Below are positions 6,559 through 13,883 of a stretch of DNA of 37,811 nucleotides, piece by piece. The position numbers and the translations under genes were made by a program. How positions within the stretch are numbered: position 1 is the first letter of the stretch; the number at the start of each line of letters is the position of its first letter. Below the pieces are notes generated by a model. The model searched no databases. It saw only the letters and a list, made by a program, of their open reading frames with translations, and had not been told where the DNA came from. The DNA comes from Candidatus Poribacteria bacterium (lineage in GTDB: Bacteria > Poribacteria > WGA-4E > WGA-3G): contig JAGFCB010000043.1 of the NCBI GenBank assembly GCA_022394775.1, forward strand, positions 1 through 37,811, read 5' to 3'.

Positions 6559-7149
6559 ATGGAACGGGAACGCCTCCGCGCTGAAGTGCTCCGCCAGCGA
6601 GACGGACTTGCACCAGAAGTCCGTGCTACATTCAGCCAACAGATTGCTGATTCCGTTATGCGTTGGATACAAAGCGAGGGTTTCGATGCTGTGATGCTCT
6701 ACCTGAGCATGCGGAGCGAGGTTGAAACCTATGGTCTTCTTGAAGGATTACTCCATGCTGGTAAACAGGTCTGTGCTCCGGTCGTTGATACATATCAGAA
6801 CCGACTTATACCCCGGCGGATTCAGGAATCGAAGACCGAGTTGGCCCGCCACCGCTACGGTATGTTAGAACCGAAAACGACATGCCCAATTTTTCCCCTT
6901 ACGCAACTTCAACTCATCGTCGTCCCCGGCATCGCCTTCGATTGTAATGGGTATCGTCTCGGATACGGTAAAGGTTTCTACGACAAATTCCTTACGGAGT
7001 GCCCACACGCTATCCCGATCGGATTGGCGTATCAGATACAAGTCGTAGAAGATACATTTCCGCAAGTATGGGATATACCCGTTAAACACATTTTTACAGA
7101 GACGGATAGGATAGATATTCATTCACTTGGCATCGACGAAGGGCTTTAG
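6559..7149 (+). CDS. 5-formyltetrahydrofolate cyclo-ligase
   Basis: A 196-residue enzyme (YgfA/MTHFS family) that uses ATP to convert 5-formyltetrahydrofolate to 5,10-methenyltetrahydrofolate, returning the storage form to one-carbon metabolism in the cytoplasm. The hallmark C-terminal motif FDCNGYRLGYGKGFYDKFL is at about residues 128-146 (GYRLGYGxGfYDR-type, folate and phosphate binding). The upstream strand LIVVPGIAFD is also typical, as is the N-terminal basic helix with RAEVLRQRDGL. The length matches the family. The ATG follows a run containing AATAGGG, a modest ribosome site. Its 3' end overlaps the convergent ComEA-like gene by 27 bp, so the two stop regions are antisense to each other. 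The pairing with a microcompartment vertex gene upstream is unusual. Confidence 0.92.
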   Translation: MERERLRAEVLRQRDGLAPEVRATFSQQIADSVMRWIQSEGFDAVMLYLSMRSEVETYGLLEGLLHAGKQVCAPVVDTYQNRLIPRRIQESKTELARHRYGMLEPKTTCPIFPLTQLQLIVVPGIAFDCNGYRLGYGKGFYDKFLTECPHAIPIGLAYQIQVVEDTFPQVWDIPVKHIFTETDRIDIHSLGIDEGL

Positions 7150-7521
7150 TTTTTCCAGCGTCTTTGCCCCGATACCTCTCACATTCTCGAGGGCATCTAC
7201 GTTGACGAAGTTGCCGTGTTGTGTTCGGTAATTGATAATCCGCTGTGCTGTCGATTCACCGATGTTCGGAAGCGTTTGGAGTTCCTCCGCGGAGGCGGTA
7301 TTGATATTAAGAAGTTCAGGTCTGTTTGCGACTGCCTGTTTCGCTGTTCGACTTTGAGGGTTTTCGTCGTTCGGTACAGCGATCAGGTCCGGTTTGCCGA
7401 GGAACACTGCAGGCGCGAACCGCCGCACCCCCCAGAAGCCTGCGCCTGCTAAAATTAGGATCACGAGAAAAGTGACTGCCCTCCAATAATGGCGTTCAAT
7501 CGCATTTTCCACGTTATTCAT
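7123..7521 (-). CDS. ComEA-like helix-hairpin-helix DNA-binding protein
   Basis: A 132-residue membrane-anchored protein. One N-terminal transmembrane segment (AVTFLVILILAGAGFWGVRR, about residues 15-34) is followed by a linker of about 35 residues and a C-terminal double helix-hairpin-helix: LLNINTASAEELQTLPNIGE and AQRIINYRTQHGNFVNVDAL, then VRGIGAKTLEKLKPFV. This is the ComEA signature (NiNtA...L..lPgIG...A..I..yR...G.F). ComEA binds double-stranded DNA during natural transformation, but short ComEA-like proteins without other com genes are common and may do something else. I chose the ATG at 7521, because GGAAGG lies just upstream. It overlaps the CRTAC1-like gene by ATGAATAA, implying coupled translation. 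No other competence gene is nearby. Confidence 0.85.
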   Translation of the reverse strand: MNNVENAIERHYWRAVTFLVILILAGAGFWGVRRFAPAVFLGKPDLIAVPNDENPQSRTAKQAVANRPELLNINTASAEELQTLPNIGESTAQRIINYRTQHGNFVNVDALENVRGIGAKTLEKLKPFVDAK

Positions 7522-9196
7522 TTTTACCTTCCTCAAGAGATAGCACCTGATTCGCCAGCACGGATTTTATCAATTGTTTCACGCCACTTTGCCACCGAAC
7601 CTCGATGCTGTCCACCTGTTCATAATCACCAATACCGAAATGGAGCGTAAGATCTTGTTGTGATAAATAACCATCGCCACTTCGGACTTCACGCGTTTGT
7701 GTAAGGTCTCCAGTTTTAATATCTACACGCGCGCCAATTGCCTCTGTAGACCCCTTCGTCGCAATTAATCGGATCTGCAACCAGTTTTTTTCGTTCCCGC
7801 CGTCGTTGCGTAAGAGACGCGGGGCAGTGTTTGAATTCGTCACCACAATATCAATATCGCCGTCGGCGTCGTAGTCTGCGAAGGTAGCACCGCGGCTTAC
7901 ATCTTCCAGTTTCATACCGGGACCGAGGGTTTCTGAAACTTCGGTAAAGGTGCCGTCATAGTTGTTTCGAAAGAATAAATTGCGTTGTCCATAAGTGCCT
8001 TGCTGTCCGAGTTCGGCGAGATTCTCATGGAGATGTCCGTTAGCGACGAAAAGGTCTTGATAGCCATCGTTATCGTAATCAATAAAGGCTGTCGCCCAAC
8101 CGAGGTAAGGATAAGTAACCTGCGCTGTTTTTGTGGTGGCGGTTGTGTCTGTAAAGAAACCGTCAGCGTCGTTATGATAGAGCGTGTTCGTCTGTAGAGC
8201 GTAGTTGGTAACGGTAAGGTCGAACCATCCATCGTTGTTCCAATCGCCAAAGGCGGTCCCCATACCGTTTTCAGCGGCACCATCCTCGCTGAGTGCCACG
8301 CCAATCATGAAACCGACCTCCTCAAAAGTGCCGTCGTCATTATTATGATAAAAGAGGTTTTCCGTGGAATCATTAGCGACATAGATGTCAGGTGCCCCGT
8401 CATTATTATAGTCGCCCCAGACAACCCCTAACCCTTTCCCTGTCGTATTGTAAATGCCAGCCGACTTCGTGACATCGGTAAACGTGCCGTCCCCATTGTT
8501 GCGAAACAGGGTATCCGATTGCGCCGGAAAGTTATCAGGTTCGCAGTAGGCACGGATTCCTTTTTCTTTCAACCCACACCACGGGTTTTCATCAATGTCA
8601 AAGACAATGTAGTTGACGACATAGAGATCGAGGTTACCATCGTGGTCGTAGTCAGCGAAAGCGCAACTGGAGCTCCAACGAGGCTCCGTCACACCAGCGA
8701 TTTCCGCGACATCCGTGAAAGTGCCGTCACCGTTATTGCGATAGAGGCGGTTGGTGCCATAGTTTGTGACATAAAGATCCAATTGACCGTCGTTATTGTA
8801 GTCTCCGACCGCGCATCCGTGTCCGTAGCCGGTATCGCCAACCCCAGCGATTTCAGTGACATCCGTGAAAGTGCCGTCACCGTTGTTTTGGTAAAGGCAA
8901 TTGGTGGGGGTTTCTTCAGCAACGTAACCGGGGAGTGGCGCGCCGTTAACGAAGTACAGATCGGGATCGCCATCAGCGTCGTAGTCAAAAAAAGCGGCAC
9001 CGGATCCGAGCGTCTCCATAAAGTATTTCTGTCCACTCCGACCATCGGTGTGCTTCCAGTGAATGCCGGCTTCCTGCGTCACATCAACGAATTGAACATC
9101 TGTCCCTGCCTTCACTGGCGGACCTATGACACCTTGGACAACGATTGTAATGAGAAGGAGGATTAAGATATTTATTGAACGCTTTTGTTTATTCAT
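7514..9196 (-). CDS. CRTAC1-like FG-GAP/VCBS repeat protein with ASPIC/UnbV domain
   Basis: A 560-residue exported protein. The signal peptide covers about residues 1-30 (hydrophobic ILILLLITIVVQGVIG). Seven FG-GAP-type calcium-binding repeats follow, each with a D-x-D/N-x-D-G-x-x-D core, such as FFDYDADGDPDLYFVNG, VGDYNNDGQLDLYVTNYG and FADYDADGDIDIVVTNS. They alternate with LYRNNGDGTFTDVT-type strands, which implies a seven-bladed beta-propeller like integrin alpha chains. The last about 90 residues (NWLQIRLI, then IGARVDIKTG and EVRSGDGYLSQQDLTLHFGI) form an ASPIC/UnbV domain. Relatives are extracellular and their ligands are mostly unknown. It overlaps both neighbours by eight bases (ATGAATAA at each junction), placing it in the middle of an operon after a TPR protein and before a ComEA-like protein. 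Confidence 0.9.
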   Translation of the reverse strand: MNKQKRSINILILLLITIVVQGVIGPPVKAGTDVQFVDVTQEAGIHWKHTDGRSGQKYFMETLGSGAAFFDYDADGDPDLYFVNGAPLPGYVAEETPTNCLYQNNGDGTFTDVTEIAGVGDTGYGHGCAVGDYNNDGQLDLYVTNYGTNRLYRNNGDGTFTDVAEIAGVTEPRWSSSCAFADYDHDGNLDLYVVNYIVFDIDENPWCGLKEKGIRAYCEPDNFPAQSDTLFRNNGDGTFTDVTKSAGIYNTTGKGLGVVWGDYNNDGAPDIYVANDSTENLFYHNNDDGTFEEVGFMIGVALSEDGAAENGMGTAFGDWNNDGWFDLTVTNYALQTNTLYHNDADGFFTDTTATTKTAQVTYPYLGWATAFIDYDNDGYQDLFVANGHLHENLAELGQQGTYGQRNLFFRNNYDGTFTEVSETLGPGMKLEDVSRGATFADYDADGDIDIVVTNSNTAPRLLRNDGGNEKNWLQIRLIATKGSTEAIGARVDIKTGDLTQTREVRSGDGYLSQQDLTLHFGIGDYEQVDSIEVRWQSGVKQLIKSVLANQVLSLEEGKNE

Positions 9197-10487
9197 CAGT
9201 CCCTTGAATTTCTGTTAATGTCTGCTGAAAAGCCTCGTTTTCGGGTTCCATTTTGATGGCGGTCTGGATTGTTTTTAGCGCGCTTTCACGCTGCCCTGCT
9301 TTAAAATGAGCCAAAGCGAGGGTTTGTAGATACTGTGGGGCTGGCGACAGATGGAACGCTTTCTTGGCGAATCCGACTGCATCTTGTAACTGGGTGTTCT
9401 GCAGAACATAAAGCCGCGCTAAACCGTTTAGGGCATAGTGTGCATTGCTATCGAGTTCTAAGACTGTCTTAAACGCTGAAATCGCTTTGTCTATTTTCCC
9501 ATACTTGGCATAAACAAGTCCGAGTCGGAACTGCTGCTGTGGATTGTTGGGTTCCATGAGGGTTGCACGTTCACGGGTATCAATCTCCTGTGCAATTTCA
9601 TTGAGGCGACGGTAGGCTTCCATTGCCTGTTTGCCTTTCTCCCGTTTTTTGAGTCGAAACAGTGCTTGCGCGAGGTTATAGTATGCCCCGATATGATCGC
9701 GTTGTTGCGCGATAACCCTTTGGTATTCTGTAGCGGCGCGTTGAAACTCCCGTTTTTTTGTAAGAACTAAACCGAGCCGATAACGTGCTGCCGTAAACTG
9801 TGGATTCTGGCGGGTAGCCTTTTCTAAGAGTGGAAGTGCTGCGTCGAGTTCACCGCGTTCTTGATAGATGGCACCTAAGTTCCCGTTCGCCATTGGGAGG
9901 TTCGGTTCAACGGTTAAAGCAGCTTTATAATAATGAATCGCCTGCGCTTCATCTTCAATCGCTTCATAACAGGAAGCGAGATTCGTCATCGCTGCGGCAA
10001 GGTTCGGGGAACGTTTTAGGCTTTCGAGGTAGGCTTCTATTGCCTCCGGGAAACGCTTTGCCTGCTGATAAGCGGATGCAATACCGAGCCGTGCCTGAAG
10101 CGATTCTGGATGCCTCTGCAGTAGATTCTGATAGATCTGAACAGCATGGTCAAGGCGTTCGGTTTTTGTGTAAAGCACAGCAAGATTTGCTTCAGCCTGT
10201 AGTAAATCTGGATTGATATTTAGCGCGAGTGTGAGTGCCTTCTCAGATGCAGGAAAATCGCTGAGTTGGAGGTAAATTGTGCCTAAGGCAGCGTGTGCTT
10301 TGGCGTAATCTGGTTGCACTGTAACTGCACGTTGAAGATTCTGAATCGCCTGCCGGTATTTTCCTTGACGTACCGCTTGCATGCCGCGGGCATAGAGTTC
10401 TTCGGGTGTTTGTGCGACAGCATCCGTTGCGACGCTTATCAGAACGACGAAGAAAAAAACAGCGAACGATAACCCTTTTCGGAACAT
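9189..10487 (-). CDS. Secreted/periplasmic TPR repeat protein
   Basis: A 432-residue protein with a signal peptide (KGLSFAVFFFVVLISVATDA, cleavage probably after AVA at about 25). From residue 28 to the end it is built of tandem 34-residue tetratricopeptide repeats, for example KYRQAIQNLQRAVTVQPDYA, AKAHAALGTIYLQLSDFPAS, and NAHYALNGLARLYVLQ near the C-terminus. About ten to eleven repeats are recognisable, with a non-TPR insertion around residues 270-305. Arrays like this are protein-protein interaction scaffolds; no catalytic residue is seen. It is the first gene of the TPR, CRTAC1-like, ComEA-like operon. GGAGG lies ten bases before the ATG, and a possible promoter is at 10510-10539. The exported location and coupled translation suggest it works with the beta-propeller protein. 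Confidence 0.9.
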   Translation of the reverse strand: MFRKGLSFAVFFFVVLISVATDAVAQTPEELYARGMQAVRQGKYRQAIQNLQRAVTVQPDYAKAHAALGTIYLQLSDFPASEKALTLALNINPDLLQAEANLAVLYTKTERLDHAVQIYQNLLQRHPESLQARLGIASAYQQAKRFPEAIEAYLESLKRSPNLAAAMTNLASCYEAIEDEAQAIHYYKAALTVEPNLPMANGNLGAIYQERGELDAALPLLEKATRQNPQFTAARYRLGLVLTKKREFQRAATEYQRVIAQQRDHIGAYYNLAQALFRLKKREKGKQAMEAYRRLNEIAQEIDTRERATLMEPNNPQQQFRLGLVYAKYGKIDKAISAFKTVLELDSNAHYALNGLARLYVLQNTQLQDAVGFAKKAFHLSPAPQYLQTLALAHFKAGQRESALKTIQTAIKMEPENEAFQQTLTEIQGTDE

Positions 10488-10509
10488 AGTTGATTATCCT
10501 CCACCGTTC

Positions 10510-10539
10510 ATTTTAGCCTGATATGGCACTTGAAATCAA
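10510..10539 (-). promoter_or_regulatory. Candidate promoter for the TPR-CRTAC1-ComEA operon
   Basis: On the minus strand TTGATT (10539-10534) and TAAAAT (10515-10510) are 18 bp apart, about 23 bp upstream of the TPR gene ATG. The downstream leader would be very short. Confidence 0.4.
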
Positions 10540-10603
10540 GCGTCTTTTTCTTTTCCAACAGAATAATATACGACGGTATTGGTAAGAGAAGAACCAAATG
10601 TCC

Positions 10604-11146
10604 CTAATCAAAATATTCATCTTCATTAAACTTTGTCCACGATTCAAAGATAGGGAATGGTCGTGGAAAATCACCATCACCAATATTTAATTTGAACCGA
10701 ATCTTCTCACTATCGAGAGGATTTTGAATCGAAATGGAGATGCCCGTGGTTTCGATGCAATTGTCGCACTCGGTTGGAAGTATTTGTTGGGAACGTGGTG
10801 CCTCAAAATGAAGCCTATATTCTGAGCCTGCCTTTTCAATACGATAATCGTCCGCTGAAATTTCCCACTCGTCAATTGCATACATACCTTCAGCATATTG
10901 TGCCCAGAGGCTGATACCGCTAAAAAAATCGATGATAACCGCTTTTCTTTTCTTAGCATCTTTAGAGGGATCAAATTGGCGGAATGAACGATCATTCAAT
11001 TCCGCTTTTATCCGTTGCGCCTCTTCGTCACTGACAGGTTGCAACGGATTATCCGCGCACGAAGAGAGCATCAGACAGGTGAATATGAAAATAAAACACA
11101 GGAAATGTGTTTTTCTGTTCGTTTGGAAAGTGTTGTGTTGATGCAT
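10604..11146 (-). CDS. Lipoprotein of unknown function
   Basis: A 180-residue protein. The start is the ATG at 11146, since GGAGGAA lies seven bases before it; an ATG at 11161 precedes that ribosome site and is not used. The N-terminus is a lipoprotein signal: a basic n-region, hydrophobic FLCFIFIFTCLML, and a lipobox LSSC. The mature part has an acidic/basic helical segment (DEEAQRIKAELNDRSF) and a beta-rich C-terminal region with a Cys pair (TECDNCIETTG) that could form a disulfide. It ends with an acidic tail. I do not recognise the domain. It stands alone between the TPR operon and the divergent Ldh2-type gene. Confidence 0.72.
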   Translation of the reverse strand: MHQHNTFQTNRKTHFLCFIFIFTCLMLSSCADNPLQPVSDEEAQRIKAELNDRSFRQFDPSKDAKKRKAVIIDFFSGISLWAQYAEGMYAIDEWEISADDYRIEKAGSEYRLHFEAPRSQQILPTECDNCIETTGISISIQNPLDSEKIRFKLNIGDGDFPRPFPIFESWTKFNEDEYFD

Positions 11147-11253
11147 GTGTGTTTCCTCCATCTTCTTTTTTATCTTTTTAACTAAATTTTACCCTTAATC
11201 CAATGTGTTTGTCCAAAGAAAAGTTGAGATGAATTGAAAAATCTGGATTGTAC

Positions 11254-11282
11254 TTGATATGGAAACCCGCGTTTGCTACAAT
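11254..11282 (+). promoter_or_regulatory. Sigma-70 promoter for the Ldh2/Nramp-like operon
   Basis: TTGATA (11254-11259) and TACAAT (11277-11282) are exactly 17 bp apart. The start would be near 11289, about 25 nt before the ATG at 11314. CGCG sequences flank the -10 box on both sides. Confidence 0.7.
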
Positions 11283-11313
11283 ACGCGGTGAATTTATATT
11301 TGGAGAGAACGGT

Positions 11314-12348
11314 ATGCAGGAAATTGTGGTAGATTCAGCGAAGTTACACGATTTCGCTCGGGCGCTTTGCGAAAAGGCAGGGCTACGCTCGGAAGACGCT
11401 GAACAGATGGCGAAGCTTCAGGTACAAACCGATCTCCGCGGTGTGCATTCACACGGCACACGTGCTTTACCGGGTTACCTCAACCTTGTCCTTGACGGTA
11501 AGATGAATCCAAAACCCGAACTCCGCATCGCTACAGAGGGACCGAGTTTCGTTGTTGTTGACGGAGACAACGGTATCGGGCATCTGGCAAGCACACTCGC
11601 AATGGAGACAGCGATAGCGAAAGCGAAGACAACCGGTATTGCAGCGGCAGGAGTTCGTAATGCTGGACATTTCGGTGCAGCAGCCTGCTACTCGATTATG
11701 GCGGCATCAAACGAGATGATTGGGTTCTCGACAACGAACACTGGGGGTGCCTCTATTGTTGCACCCGGCGGTGCGGAGGCTGTGGTTGCTAACAATGCGA
11801 TGAGTTACGCCTTACCCACTGGGGATGGACATCCGATTGTTCTGGATATGGCGTGTGGTGTTTCCGCATGGGGGAAAATCGGCACGCTTCGGATGTACGG
11901 CAAACCGATACCAGAAGGATGGCTCATTGACGACACCGGACAACCGACTAACGATCCGGGTAAAGGGCGGTTCTTAGCACCCGCAGCGGGGCCCCGTGGT
12001 TACGGCTTAGCACTCATTATGGGGATTCTCGCGGGGCCGCTGAGCGGTGGTTTGCTGGCGTGCAACAAATCCGACGATCCATCTGAACATTTCTTCTTCG
12101 CATTGAACATTGCAAGTTTCACCGATTACGAGGGGTATGTGGCTGAAATTCAGCAAGGTATCGACAAAATTCACGCCTCGAAAACAGCAGAAGGTGTAGA
12201 ACAAGCCTACCTTCCCGGTGAGATTGAGTGGAACAACTACGACAATTACCTTGAAAACGGCATTCCGATCCATGTAGACCATTTGCGAGGTCTCGCGGGC
12301 ATCGCCGAGAAACTTGATGTCTCGATCTGTTGGGACTGGCAAGCGTAG
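11314..12348 (+). CDS. Ldh2 family dehydrogenase (malate/L-lactate/sulfolactate type)
   Basis: A 344-residue NAD(P)-dependent 2-hydroxyacid dehydrogenase of the Ldh2/MDH2 family, a fold unrelated to classic lactate dehydrogenase. Signatures: DLRGVHSHGTRALPGYL (about 41-57, with the conserved Ser-His-Gly), VRNAGHFGAAACYSIMA (about 112-128, the catalytic His region), PGGAEAVVANNAMSYALPT, and GPRGYGLALIMGILAGPLSG (about 228-247). Known members oxidise malate, lactate, ureidoglycolate, sulfolactate or 2,3-diketogulonate. The substrate cannot be told from sequence. I chose the ATG at 11314, because GGAGAG lies before it and the earlier in-frame ATG at 11248 would place the start upstream of the promoter. 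It lies 21 bp before the Nramp-like transporter gene, so the transporter may supply or follow this substrate. Confidence 0.9.
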   Translation: MQEIVVDSAKLHDFARALCEKAGLRSEDAEQMAKLQVQTDLRGVHSHGTRALPGYLNLVLDGKMNPKPELRIATEGPSFVVVDGDNGIGHLASTLAMETAIAKAKTTGIAAAGVRNAGHFGAAACYSIMAASNEMIGFSTTNTGGASIVAPGGAEAVVANNAMSYALPTGDGHPIVLDMACGVSAWGKIGTLRMYGKPIPEGWLIDDTGQPTNDPGKGRFLAPAAGPRGYGLALIMGILAGPLSGGLLACNKSDDPSEHFFFALNIASFTDYEGYVAEIQQGIDKIHASKTAEGVEQAYLPGEIEWNNYDNYLENGIPIHVDHLRGLAGIAEKLDVSICWDWQA

Positions 12349-12369
12349 CAAAGCAATAAGGGGTAAAAT

Positions 12370-13869
12370 ATGGCAGATACTAATGAACGTGTAGCCGGTG
12401 GCGCGCTTCCTGATTGGGATGTAACCGACCTCCCTGAACCACCAAAATATCAATTTGGGAAAGCGTTCCGAAGCATCTTAGGTCCAGGGATTATCGCGTT
12501 AGGTGGCTCAATCGGCAGTGGAGAGTGGCTTCTGGGTCCCGCAATCACTGCCCAGTACGGCGGGACGTTGCTCTGGGTAGCAACGATCGCTATTCTGCTT
12601 CAGGTGATTCTCAATACAGAAGCGATCCGCTATACACTTTACACCGGCGAACCGATGTTGAGTGGCTACATGCGCTGCAAGCCTGGTGCTCCTTTTTGGG
12701 CATCTTTCTATTCGGGCATTAACTTTTTCGGGATTTGGCCCGGTTGGGCGATGACTGCTGCGACTGCGCTCGCTGCGGCGTGGCTCGGTTATATGCCGCA
12801 AGATGCGGATGGCGGGACAGTGAGAATCTTTGCGTATCTCATCTTTTTCGCTTGCCTTGGGATTGTGTTGTTCGGCGGAAAGATTTATAACGCCCTTGAG
12901 AAAGTCCAACTCTTCATGGTCATCTGGATTATCAGTTACCTTGTTGTCATTGATCTGTTTATGGTACCACCAAGTGTGTGGTGGACGACTATCAAGGGGT
13001 TCCTCGGTTTCGAGGCACTTCAGTCTCAAGGACAGGGTGGACAACAGGTCGATTGGTTGTTGCTTGGTGCCTTCGCGGCTTATGCAGGGAGTGGTGGCCT
13101 GGGCAATGTTACCATCACTAATTATGTGCGCGACAAAGGGTGGGGCATGAGTAGCCTTGTCGGTGCGATCCCATCAATGATTGGTGGGCAAAATGTGACG
13201 CTTTCGCACTGGGGGAAAGTATTTCGTATCTCACCGGAGAACCTCAAACGGTTCAAAGAATGGTGGAAATATGTCCGTTTCGAGCAATACGGTATCTGGA
13301 TGCTTGGATGCTTCGTCGGTATTGCGCTGCCTGCGATGCTGACATTGGCGTTCGTACCAGCTGGACAGGAGATGGACCAATGGTCGGCAGCAGGGTTCCA
13401 AGCGGAAGGGCTTGCGGCAAAAGGCGGTAGGGTGATGTGGTATCTCACACTGCTGTGTGGTTTCTGGGTGCTGTTCTCGACCCAACTCGGCGGTGTGGAT
13501 GGTGTGCCACGCACCTATACGGATATTATATGGACAGGGTTGAAGCGCGCACGGAACCTCGGTGAGAATAACGCAAAGTGGATCTACTATCCGATTCTCG
13601 GTGTGTATATTCTGTGGGGTGTTATCGCGATGTATCTCGCCAAGCCGTTCTTTATGATTCTGGTATCGGCGACGATCGGTGGGTATCTATTGGTGATTAC
13701 AGCCATACATACGCTTTACGTCAACCGAAAATTCTTACCACCGGAGATACAGCCCCCCATGTGGAAGCAGATTGGGTTAGTGTTATGTGCTGCCTTCTAT
13801 TCGATTTTCGGGACGGTTACTGTCTGGCAAAAAGTGCTTGTGCCTTATATCTTCCCGGTTTTTGGATAG
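12370..13869 (+). CDS. Nramp-like (APC/LeuT-fold) membrane transporter
   Basis: A 499-residue integral membrane protein with about eleven hydrophobic segments, beginning after a 30-residue polar tail. The first segment FRSILGPGIIALGGSIGSGE (about 33-52) aligns with TM1 of Nramp proteins, but the metal-binding Asp-Pro-Gly-Asn motif is absent and Ser-Ile-Gly-Ser-Gly-Glu stands there. The TM6 Met-Pro-His motif is also missing; the equivalent region reads AYAGSGGLGNVTITNYVRDK (about 238-257). Canonical Nramps carry Mn2+ or Fe2+ with protons, and those residues bind the metal, so this member may carry another cation or an organic substrate. AAGGGG lies just before the ATG. It is probably cotranscribed with the Ldh2-type gene and ends only 14 bp from the convergent cobA-hemD gene. 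Confidence 0.82.
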   Translation: MADTNERVAGGALPDWDVTDLPEPPKYQFGKAFRSILGPGIIALGGSIGSGEWLLGPAITAQYGGTLLWVATIAILLQVILNTEAIRYTLYTGEPMLSGYMRCKPGAPFWASFYSGINFFGIWPGWAMTAATALAAAWLGYMPQDADGGTVRIFAYLIFFACLGIVLFGGKIYNALEKVQLFMVIWIISYLVVIDLFMVPPSVWWTTIKGFLGFEALQSQGQGGQQVDWLLLGAFAAYAGSGGLGNVTITNYVRDKGWGMSSLVGAIPSMIGGQNVTLSHWGKVFRISPENLKRFKEWWKYVRFEQYGIWMLGCFVGIALPAMLTLAFVPAGQEMDQWSAAGFQAEGLAAKGGRVMWYLTLLCGFWVLFSTQLGGVDGVPRTYTDIIWTGLKRARNLGENNAKWIYYPILGVYILWGVIAMYLAKPFFMILVSATIGGYLLVITAIHTLYVNRKFLPPEIQPPMWKQIGLVLCAAFYSIFGTVTVWQKVLVPYIFPVFG

Positions 13870-13883
13870 ATAGGGTTTCGGGG

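Noticed and set aside
8519..9166. A 215-codon open frame antisense to the CRTAC1-like gene
   Set aside because: It mirrors the repeated FG-GAP codons of the gene on the other strand, lacks a ribosome site and shows no domain of its own.
11147..11161. Upstream ATG of the lipoprotein at 11161
   Set aside because: It precedes the only good ribosome site, which correctly spaces the ATG at 11146.
12508..13044. A 178-codon frame antisense to the Nramp-like gene
   Set aside because: It lies wholly inside a well-supported membrane protein gene, is rich in charged residues without pattern and has no ribosome site.
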